From assembly GCA_026984415.1 (NCBI GenBank), contig JALSSE010000013.1, forward strand, positions 1 through 5,553: a DNA stretch of 5,553 nt. Direction: 5' to 3'. The stretch's first letter is position 1, and every line of letters starts with the position of its first letter. A program made the position numbers and the translations under genes. Below, piece by piece: positions 1 to 4,979 of the stretch. This stretch comes from Hydrogenothermaceae bacterium. GTDB taxonomy: Bacteria > Aquificota > Aquificae > Hydrogenothermales > Hydrogenothermaceae. The notes under the pieces were generated by a model. That model saw only the letters and a list, made by a program, of their open reading frames with translations. It did no database searches and was not told where the DNA came from.

Positions 1-477
1 AGGTTTGTATGAAAAAGGTTTGTTTTCTGGTTCTTCAAATTCTCCGATAAGTTTTGATTTTCCACAACCTATTGAAACTTCATTGGTAATAACTCCAAAA
101 TGTGAGGCTATTCCCATTTTCCTTGGATGTAAAATACCCATACCATCAAGAATAAAAACATCCGGCTTTAATGTAAGTTTCTTGTACGCCTCTAAAATAG
201 TTGGCAGTTCTCTATATGCTAAAAATGTAGGTATATAAGGAAAATCAACTTTTTTTTCTGCAAAAACCTTTTCTTTAACTTCCAAAGTTTTGTAATCTAA
301 AACAACAATACAGGCAATTCCAGTGGTTGGATTTTCCCAGATATTTGTAAACGTTAAGTCTATTCCTGCAACAAGTTTTATGTTGTCAATCTCTATTTTG
401 TCTGTCAAATTTAATTTTTTTGAAAGTTCTAACTGTTCTTTTTCTAACTTTTTTGTATCAATTACTTTTGATTCCAT
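1..477 (-). CDS. nfi: Endonuclease V (deoxyinosine 3' endonuclease), 3' end cut by window edge
   Basis: Endonuclease V nicks DNA near deaminated bases, chiefly deoxyinosine, starting alternative excision repair in the cytoplasm; some homologues also cut inosine-containing RNA. The visible 159 residues carry the whole catalytic set of the family. D40 lies in AGIDLTF, Y81 in FPYIP (the wedge motif), E90 in YRE, D111 in DGMG, H117 in HPRKMGIASH and K140 in GCGKSKL. Compared from memory with Thermotoga maritima EndoV (D43, Y80, E89, D110, H116, K139), every residue is kept. There are about four extra residues in the loop after D40 (residues 45-52). About 65 C-terminal residues should lie beyond base 1. 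The ATG is preceded by AGGA at 484-487 with 6-base spacing, and the gene starts 20 bases inside the end of the upstream DUF218 gene, so translation is probably coupled. It is the last gene seen of a four-gene operon. Confidence 0.95.
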   Translation of the reverse strand, partial: MESKVIDTKKLEKEQLELSKKLNLTDKIEIDNIKLVAGIDLTFTNIWENPTTGIACIVVLDYKTLEVKEKVFAEKKVDFPYIPTFLAYRELPTILEAYKKLTLKPDVFILDGMGILHPRKMGIASHFGVITNEVSIGCGKSKLIGEFEEPENKPFSYKP

Positions 478-1243
478 ATCTAATCCTGTAAAAAAGTATT
501 CCTAAATATTCGTGTATACCTGCTATTGAATCTTCAAAACTACTTGCCTGAGGAAAATAAAATTCCCATGTGTAGCTTATTCTATTAGTCCTGTAATCTG
601 TTGGTACTGGAATTACTTTTATTTTGAAATGCTTAAAAACAGATACTGCCCTTGGCATATGACAGGCAGAGGTTATAAGGCAAACATTTTTCCAGTTATG
701 TTTTTTTAATATTTTTTTTGTTAATTCTGCATTTTGAAAAGTGTTTAAACTATTACTTTCCGTTATTAAATACCTTTTAGGAACTCCTAAATTTTTGAGA
801 AAGTCAGCCATAACTTCTGCTTCAGAAATAAAATTTTTATTGTTAAAAGGTCTTCCACCAGTAAGGATTATAGGTTTTTTATGAATTTTCCATATTTTAT
901 AGGCCGTAATAACCCTTTTTATAACAGATGGCTTCAGAGAAGGTTTTCCGTTTTCATCTGGAGAGTTTAAATACATTCCTCCTCCGAGGGTTACAACTGT
1001 ATCACAGTTCAAATTTTTCATATCTGGAAATGGATATTTATATTCAAGGGGCATAAGTATTCTATCTTTTACAGGTTCAATGGATAAAAAATACATACTG
1101 AACCCTACAAATAAAACAAGCATTGCTGCTACAAACTTTTTACCTTCTTTTATAAGTAGAACAGTTCCAAATAGAATTAAAATAAAAACTGCCGGAGGTA
1201 AAACTAACCAACTGATTGCTTTTAATAACATAAATAGAGTCAT
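458..1243 (-). CDS. DUF218 (YdcF/SanA/ElyC family) membrane-anchored protein, ElyC-like
   Basis: The protein has 261 residues. Two hydrophobic segments (about 7-31 and 37-54) are followed by a DUF218 domain (about 80-250) that should face the periplasm. Family motifs are visible: VVTLGGG (83-89), ILTGGR (126-131), SEAEVMADFL (140-149), and TSACHMPRA (181-189) with H185 and R188. Length, the two N-terminal membrane segments, the 'SIEPVKDRILMPLE' linker and the C-terminal region (PQASSFEDS, then an amphipathic helix) resemble E. coli ElyC (YcbC) more than the shorter YdcF. ElyC influences undecaprenyl-phosphate carrier lipid and peptidoglycan assembly; its exact reaction is not settled, so function here is inferred. 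The start is ATG with AGGAG at 1249-1253 and 5-base spacing. The SD shares bases with the proB stop codon, 8 bases upstream of the start, which suggests coupling. Family is confident; the ElyC subtype is moderately confident. Confidence 0.88.
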   Translation of the reverse strand: MTLFMLLKAISWLVLPPAVFILILFGTVLLIKEGKKFVAAMLVLFVGFSMYFLSIEPVKDRILMPLEYKYPFPDMKNLNCDTVVTLGGGMYLNSPDENGKPSLKPSVIKRVITAYKIWKIHKKPIILTGGRPFNNKNFISEAEVMADFLKNLGVPKRYLITESNSLNTFQNAELTKKILKKHNWKNVCLITSACHMPRAVSVFKHFKIKVIPVPTDYRTNRISYTWEFYFPQASSFEDSIAGIHEYLGILFYRIRYGIKSN

Positions 1244-1251
1244 AAATTCTC

Positions 1252-2355
1252 CTAAAAAATTACTAAATTATCCCTGTGTATAACTTCAGCAGGTTTATCT
1301 TTAAGTTCAGAACTTTTTAAGCCTTTATATTTTTTTATATCTTTGTAGCTATAGTTTACTATTCCTTTTCCTATTATTTCTCCTTCTAAATTTTCAATAA
1401 CAACTACATCTTTTGGGTAAAAAATACCTTCCACATCAACTATACCTGCTGGAAGTAAACTTTTTCCTCCTCTTAACGCTTTTTCAGCGCCTTCATCTAC
1501 TATTATTTTTCCTTTAGCCATTGAAAGAAGGGCTATCCAGCTTTTTTTACTGCTAATTTTTTTCTTTTTTTCTGGGAATATAAAACTTCCCACTTTTTTT
1601 CCTTCTAAAATATTCAACAGGATATTCTCCTTTTTAGGAGCAATTACAACAGGAATAGAATGGCTCACTGCAATTTTTGCAGCTTCTAATTTACTCCTCA
1701 TTCCTCCTGTTCCAAACTTTGATTTTGAAGATTTTGCAAATTCTATAACCTCATCTATTTCCTTTATCTCCTCAATAAGTTTTGCTTCTTCTTTTGATGG
1801 CTCATCTGTGTAAAGTCCCCCAGCTGTTGATAGTACAATCAATAAGTTTGCCTGAGTTAAAACTGCAACATGGGAAGCTAAAAAATCGTTATCTCCAAAT
1901 ACTATCTCTTCAACTGCAATTGTATCATTTTCATTAATTATAGGAATAACTCCCATTTCTAATAATTTATTTAACGTATTTCTTGCATAGTTATATCTTT
2001 TTCTTTCCCTTAATCCTTCTATTGTTAATAAAATCTGTCCAATTACCAAGTTATGTTCTGAAAATAACTTGTCGTAAATCTGCATTAAATAAGCCTGCCC
2101 AACAGATGAGATAGCCTGTTTTTCAGTTATGGTTTTTGGTTTTTCTTTTAGTTTTAATTTTTTCGTTCCAGCCAGTACAGCCCCAGAGGACACTAAAATA
2201 ATCTCTTTTCCCTCTTTTTTTAAATAACTTATTTGTTTAGAGAGCTGTTTTATAAAATCCTCATCTATTTCAGTATCTTTTGATAAAAGTTGAGAACCTA
2301 TCTTAACAACAATTCTTCTTGCATTTTTCAGTATATTTTCTTTCTCATTCTTCAA
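1252..2355 (-). CDS. proB: Glutamate 5-kinase (ProB), AAK kinase plus PUA domain
   Basis: ProB phosphorylates L-glutamate with ATP to gamma-glutamyl phosphate, the first and normally proline-inhibited step of proline synthesis; it hands its unstable product to ProA, which is not in this window. The amino-acid kinase domain covers about residues 11-262: VVKIGS with K18, VSSGAV (55-60), INENDT (140-145), GDND (154-157), GLYT (180-183) and TGGMRSK (216-222). A PUA domain follows at about 283-358 (VDEGAEKAL, SLLPAGI). I chose the TTG at 2355 because a strong SD (GGGGAGGAG, 2365-2373) precedes it by 9 bases and it gives 367 residues, the same length as E. coli ProB. A TTG at 2394 would add 13 poorly conserved-looking residues and has no comparable SD. 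No in-frame ATG exists near the N-terminus. The gene overlaps the queD-family gene by 11 bases. The usual Thr-Asp of the nucleotide loop (TDxxGLYT) reads S176-T177. Confidence 0.96.
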   Translation of the reverse strand: MKNEKENILKNARRIVVKIGSQLLSKDTEIDEDFIKQLSKQISYLKKEGKEIILVSSGAVLAGTKKLKLKEKPKTITEKQAISSVGQAYLMQIYDKLFSEHNLVIGQILLTIEGLRERKRYNYARNTLNKLLEMGVIPIINENDTIAVEEIVFGDNDFLASHVAVLTQANLLIVLSTAGGLYTDEPSKEEAKLIEEIKEIDEVIEFAKSSKSKFGTGGMRSKLEAAKIAVSHSIPVVIAPKKENILLNILEGKKVGSFIFPEKKKKISSKKSWIALLSMAKGKIIVDEGAEKALRGGKSLLPAGIVDVEGIFYPKDVVVIENLEGEIIGKGIVNYSYKDIKKYKGLKSSELKDKPAEVIHRDNLVIF

Positions 2356-2692
2356 AATACTCTGCTCCTCCCCTTTTTGTTTCCCAGATAACAACTTTTT
2401 GAAGGGTAGGATATTTCTCTTTTATTTTTTTATACATATATTTTGCAACATTCTCAGCACTTGGAGAAAAATCGTAAATGTCATTCATACATTTGTAATT
2501 TGGGAGTATTTCATCTAACAGTTTATCTATTTCTAAAAAATCAAACCCCATTCCACCATTGTCTAACTCATCTGCCCTTATAAAAACTTCTATTTTCCAT
2601 GTATGACCGTGGAGAGGTTCTGGTTTTCCGTGGTAATCTGTTAAAAAATGGGCTGCTTCAAATTCTTTATTAACTCTTACTATGTATGGCAT
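2345..2692 (-). CDS. queD: 6-pyruvoyl-tetrahydropterin synthase/QueD family protein with ExxHGH (PTPS-III-like) motif
   Basis: This 115-residue protein is a single T-fold domain of the PTPS/QueD family, which acts on 7,8-dihydroneopterin triphosphate made by GTP cyclohydrolase. The zinc ligands are H15 (FEAAH), H28 and H30 (LHGHTW). The substrate-anchoring Glu is probably E104 (VIWETKRGGAEY). SAENVAKYMY (78-87) is the conserved family helix. True QueD (6-carboxy-tetrahydropterin synthase, queuosine route) has a catalytic Cys just before HGH. Here that stretch is KPEPLHGH, which gives E25-x-x-H28-G-H30. That motif defines the PTPS-III group, reported to replace dihydroneopterin aldolase (FolB) in folate synthesis. 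The usual Asp-His dyad before the LN motif reads N65-Y66. The symbol follows common annotation; a folate role is as likely or likelier. The start ATG has GAGGTG at 2701-2706, 8 bases upstream. It is the first gene of the minus-strand operon, and its 3' end carries the proB SD. Confidence 0.92.
   Translation of the reverse strand: MPYIVRVNKEFEAAHFLTDYHGKPEPLHGHTWKIEVFIRADELDNGGMGFDFLEIDKLLDEILPNYKCMNDIYDFSPSAENVAKYMYKKIKEKYPTLQKVVIWETKRGGAEYFEE
2365..2373 (-). promoter_or_regulatory. Strong Shine-Dalgarno that decides the proB start
   Basis: GGGGAGGAG on the minus strand lies inside the end of the queD-family gene, 9 bases before the TTG at 2355. It fits the 16S anti-SD better than any other site in the window. 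It supports the shorter 367-residue ProB over a start at 2394. A strong site may compensate for the weak TTG codon. Confidence 0.75.
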
Positions 2693-2725
2693 TGATATTT
2701 CACCTCATTTTCCAATATTTAATAA

Positions 2726-2731
2726 ATTATA
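2726..2731 (-). promoter_or_regulatory. Candidate -10 box for the queD-proB-DUF218-nfi operon
   Basis: The minus strand reads a perfect TATAAT here, 33 bases before the queD-family ATG. Transcription would begin near 2719, giving a leader of roughly 27 bases that contains the GAGGTG SD. A -35 at 17-base spacing would be 2749-2754 (CTTTCA, 3 of 6 matches to TTGACA), which is weak and lies inside the radC start region. In so AT-rich a region a TATAAT can arise by chance, but position and geometry fit. Confidence 0.5.
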
Positions 2732-2735
2732 AAAT
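2728..2735 (+). promoter_or_regulatory. Candidate -10 box for radC, overlapping the divergent promoter
   Basis: TATAAAAT lies 12 bases before the radC ATG. If used, transcription would begin around 2741-2743 and leave a leader of only about 5-7 bases, which matches the absence of an SD before radC. No good -35 is visible at 16-18 bases. It shares four bases with the minus-strand TATAAT, so the two promoters could not be occupied at once. Confidence 0.35.
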
Positions 2736-2747
2736 AAAGTAGACGAA

Positions 2748-3446
2748 ATGAAAGTTATGAAATTTGATAAATTTATCTACAAGCAAAAAATAAAAGATAT
2801 TCCAAAAGAACTTTTGCCTCGGGAAAAAGCATTAAAATACGGAATTTCCTCTTTATCTGATTCTGAATTACTTGCCTTATCCCTTGGAAAAGGAACAAAA
2901 GAACTAAATGTACTTGGTCTTTCAAGTAAACTTCTCTCTGGAAAAACGTTGAAAGATTTTAAAAATATAACTTTTGAAGAATTAATAAAAATAAAAGGAA
3001 TAGGGGAAGCAAAAGCTTTACAGATACTTTCTATTATAGAAATTGCCAAAAGAATTGAAAATGAAGAAGAAAAAATAGTCTTTTCAAAACCTGAAGATGT
3101 TTTTGATTACGTGAAATACCTTTCTAAAGAAAGACAGGAGAAGCTAATTGCACTGTATACAAACACATCTAACGAGCTATTAGGTGAAGAAGTCATAGCT
3201 GTCGGCTCTCTAAATGTTTTAAGGGTTCTGCCACGGGATATATTTTTTCCTGCAATCAATTTAAATGCCTACGGAATAATTTTAGTCCATAACCATCCTA
3301 ACGGGTACTCTAAACCTTCAAAAGAAGATATTGAATTTACAAAAAAAATACAGGAATTAGCAATTCAATTAGGTTTTGAAGTATTAGACCATATAATAGT
3401 TGGGAAAAAGGACTTTTACAGCTTTAACCAGCACAATTTAATTTGA
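2748..3446 (+). CDS. radC: RadC family protein (HhH plus JAB/JAMM domain)
   Basis: This 232-residue protein has the full RadC layout. An N-terminal region carries LPREKAL (23-29) and the helix LSDSELLALSL (36-46). A helix-hairpin-helix DNA-binding motif covers about 74-102 (FEELIKIKGIGEAKA). The C-terminal JAB/JAMM domain (about 110-232) has a presumed metal-assisting Glu at 147/148, then H181-x-H183-x7-S191-x2-D194, an exact JAMM signature, and LDHIIVG (213-219). Despite the name, a role in recombinational repair was not upheld for E. coli RadC; the molecular function is unknown, and a metal-dependent hydrolase acting near DNA is inferred. The usual VHPRE reads VLPRD (160-164). The gene is divergent from the queD-family operon across 55 bases. 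No SD precedes the ATG at 2748; M4 at 2757 is a possible alternative, also without an SD. No GC-rich terminator hairpin follows. Confidence 0.93.
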   Translation: MKVMKFDKFIYKQKIKDIPKELLPREKALKYGISSLSDSELLALSLGKGTKELNVLGLSSKLLSGKTLKDFKNITFEELIKIKGIGEAKALQILSIIEIAKRIENEEEKIVFSKPEDVFDYVKYLSKERQEKLIALYTNTSNELLGEEVIAVGSLNVLRVLPRDIFFPAINLNAYGIILVHNHPNGYSKPSKEDIEFTKKIQELAIQLGFEVLDHIIVGKKDFYSFNQHNLI

Positions 3447-3487
3447 AAATTTCTTAATTTTGAGTATATTACATAAGTACTTTAGAA

Positions 3488-3493
3488 TATAAT
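3488..3493 (+). promoter_or_regulatory. Candidate -10 box for the exported-protein pair
   Basis: A perfect TATAAT lies 30 bases before the ATG at 3524, in the 77-base gap after radC. Transcription would start near 3500, giving a leader of about 24 bases. The -35 region at 17-base spacing (TATATT, 3465-3470) is a poor match; TTGAGT at 3460-3465 is better but 22 bases away. The rest of the gap is AT-only and shows no convincing terminator, so read-through from radC is also possible. Confidence 0.45.
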
Positions 3494-3494
3494 A

Positions 3495-3518
3495 ATGAAT
3501 ACAATATATATGAATACA
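3495..3518 (+). repeat. Short direct repeat ATGAATACA with 15-base period
   Basis: ATGAATACA occurs at 3495-3503 and again at 3510-3518, separated by ATATAT, between the candidate -10 box and the start of the exported EF-hand-like protein gene. Both copies are in the same frame. It could be a tandem duplication, a regulator half-site pair at about one and a half helical turns, or chance in AT-rich DNA. Confidence 0.35.
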
Positions 3519-3527
3519 GGAATATGA
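3510..3527 (+). other. Possible leader mini-ORF ending on the next gene's start codon
   Basis: ATG at 3510 opens a 5-codon reading frame (MNTGI) whose TGA overlaps the ATG of the next gene as ATGA at 3524-3527. An in-frame ATG at 3495 would make it 10 codons (MNTIYMNTGI), but would lie upstream of the predicted transcription start near 3500. Neither ATG has an SD. It would matter only as a coupling device. Low confidence. Confidence 0.15.
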
Positions 3528-4147
3528 GGAAGAAATTAAATTTAATGTTTCTAATTTTACTAATAGGAGGGTTTAGCTTCGGTTTTTCACTTAGTTTACC
3601 AGATATTCCCGATTCAATTGGTGAGTTTAGAAAATATTTTCCTATTCCAGAGGACCCGGGAGATAAAGGAAACGAAAGTTTAGAAGGTGTTGATGATAAC
3701 GGAAATGGAGTCAGAGATGACGTTGAAAGATTTATTTTAGAAAAATTACCTGAAAATGAAGCACTTGTTCAGGCAGCATTTGATAAAGCAGTTGTTTTAC
3801 AGGACATTGCAGTCACAAAATTTGGAGATATTGATAAGGAAGAAAGAGAAAATGTTGCGTTAGAACTTGCCAAAGACCTATTAGAAAAAGATGCTTGCCT
3901 TGATGCGGTTGATTTTAAATTATACGGGTACAGCTACAAAGAAAGAAAAAAAATGAATGATTTTAATAGAAAACTAAAAAGCAAAGTTTTCAATACTGCT
4001 GGAAGATATGACAATTACATTGATTTTAACGGACTTTTAGATGGAAAAAGCTTTTCTTTTCCAGTTGCAACATCAAAAAATTTAGATGAAATTATATCTA
4101 AATACTGTTCAGATAAAGTTAAGGAATTTTTAAATAAAGGAAAATGA
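3524..4147 (+). CDS. Exported hypothetical protein with EF-hand-type calcium-binding loop
   Basis: I do not recognise a named gene. The 207-residue product starts with a signal peptide: basic n-region (MRKK) and hydrophobic core (about 7-21), with no clear AxA cleavage site. A Pro/Asp-rich segment follows (about 26-47). Residues 57-68 make a canonical EF-hand loop: D57, N59, N61, G62, D65 and E68 occupy positions 1, 3, 5, 6, 9 and 12. The rest is mainly helical (about 66-125), then a charged Lys-rich part. The only two cysteines, C125 and C195, could form a disulfide after export. The segment PEDPGDKGNESLEG plus the NGNGVRDDVER loop resembles, from memory, uncharacterised secreted proteins of other bacteria. 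M1 is chosen over M8 (3545) because M8 would remove the basic n-region. AGGA lies only 2 bases before the ATG. The stop overlaps the start of the hydrolase gene by ATGA, so the pair probably works together. Confidence 0.85.
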   Translation: MRKKLNLMFLILLIGGFSFGFSLSLPDIPDSIGEFRKYFPIPEDPGDKGNESLEGVDDNGNGVRDDVERFILEKLPENEALVQAAFDKAVVLQDIAVTKFGDIDKEERENVALELAKDLLEKDACLDAVDFKLYGYSYKERKKMNDFNRKLKSKVFNTAGRYDNYIDFNGLLDGKSFSFPVATSKNLDEIISKYCSDKVKEFLNKGK

Positions 4148-4977
4148 GAAATTTAATACCTGTATTTCTCTTATTAATAAGTTTTCTTTTAGAAAGTTGC
4201 GATTTTGAAACATTCACAAGCAGTGATAAAGGATTTACTGGATATAGGTATTATTATATAAATGGAATGCAAACAGATTTTACCGAAGCAATAGCAGATA
4301 AAAAAGAACTTTACAGAGCTATGGTTGAGTACAAAGATTCCCACCCTGATGAACATATCTTTGACGATTTAACAGAAGACGATGTTAGGCTTGCTTTTAA
4401 TTACGATGAAACATCTATAAGTGATATTTTAGAAGCATTTTTACAAAAAAACTTTGATACTTTCCAGATATTTTTTGTTTTTCCCCTTGAATTTCCAATA
4501 CCAAAATTTATAAAAGACCCTTATGAAGAAATGGTTGATGATTATGTTTTAAAAATCGTTTCTGACTTTTTAAAATCCCCCAGTGATGATTTAAGAAAAC
4601 ACCTAAGATACTATGAAAAGGATTTAAGTGAAGGGAAAAAATTAGTTTTAATTGGACATTCACAGGGTAATTTTTACGCAAACGAAGCGTACGATTATCT
4701 TCAATCAGATGACGTTGGGGTAGTTGCAGTGGCAACTCCAGCTGACAGGGTTGGAAAAGATATTATAAATGCTCCTTATACAACTTTTTATCAGGATGAA
4801 GTTATAAATACTATTAGATTTTTTTATCCTGACTTATGGGCTCTACCTCCAAATATGAGTGCAGACACCTGTGATAGTTCAACATGCCATAGTTTTGTAA
4901 GAGATTATTTAAATCCTGATAATGCAAGTAGAGAAAAAATAATAAGGGACATTGTTAGGGTAGCTAAAGATTTATAG
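4144..4977 (+). CDS. Lipoprotein alpha/beta hydrolase (lipase/esterase-like)
   Basis: This 277-residue protein has a lipoprotein signal peptide: hydrophobic residues 4-16 and lipobox L16-E-S-C19, predicting diacylation of C19. Asp at +2 (D20) would favour inner-membrane retention if E. coli sorting rules apply. The mature part is an alpha/beta hydrolase. YYYINGMQT (36-44) probably marks an early strand and the oxyanion-hole region. LVLIGHSQGN (167-176) is the nucleophile elbow with S173. VAVATPAD (194-201) is the next strand. D218 (FYQDEVIN) is the likeliest acid, with D201 as alternative, and H249 (CHSFVRDYL) the likeliest base. C243 and C248 sit just before that His and could form a disulfide. 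Between about 70 and 160 is an acidic, helical insertion that may act as a lid. Substrate is unknown. Its ATG overlaps the stop of the EF-hand-like gene; AGGA is 2 bases upstream and an in-frame TAA at 4135 excludes an earlier start. It ends 2 bases from the convergent gene. Confidence 0.88.
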   Translation: MRNLIPVFLLLISFLLESCDFETFTSSDKGFTGYRYYYINGMQTDFTEAIADKKELYRAMVEYKDSHPDEHIFDDLTEDDVRLAFNYDETSISDILEAFLQKNFDTFQIFFVFPLEFPIPKFIKDPYEEMVDDYVLKIVSDFLKSPSDDLRKHLRYYEKDLSEGKKLVLIGHSQGNFYANEAYDYLQSDDVGVVAVATPADRVGKDIINAPYTTFYQDEVINTIRFFYPDLWALPPNMSADTCDSSTCHSFVRDYLNPDNASREKIIRDIVRVAKDL

Positions 4978-4979
4978 AT

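Noticed and set aside
5..238. Plus-strand open frame of 77 codons
   Set aside because: It lies fully antisense to nfi, whose protein has all endonuclease V motifs, and its own translation resembles no family.
323..505. Plus-strand open frame of 60 codons
   Set aside because: Antisense to the nfi start and DUF218 end; low-complexity Ser/Phe/Ile translation typical of a shadow frame.
1080..1283. Plus-strand open frame of 67 codons
   Set aside because: Antisense to the DUF218 membrane region and the proB end; no SD and no recognisable domain.
2356..2394. N-terminal extension of ProB from the TTG at 2394
   Set aside because: It has no SD, adds 13 residues not expected in the family, and contains the strong SD for the TTG at 2355.
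2777..3049. Minus-strand open frame of 90 codons
   Set aside because: Antisense to the conserved N-terminal half of radC; Ser/Phe-rich shadow translation.
3446..3461. AAAATT-TCTT-AATTTT inverted repeat after radC as a terminator
   Set aside because: The stem is only six A/T pairs with no GC and no clear U-run after it, so it would be too weak, especially in a thermophile.
4508..4735. Minus-strand open frame of 75 codons
   Set aside because: Antisense to the hydrolase, including its GHSQG region; no family resemblance.
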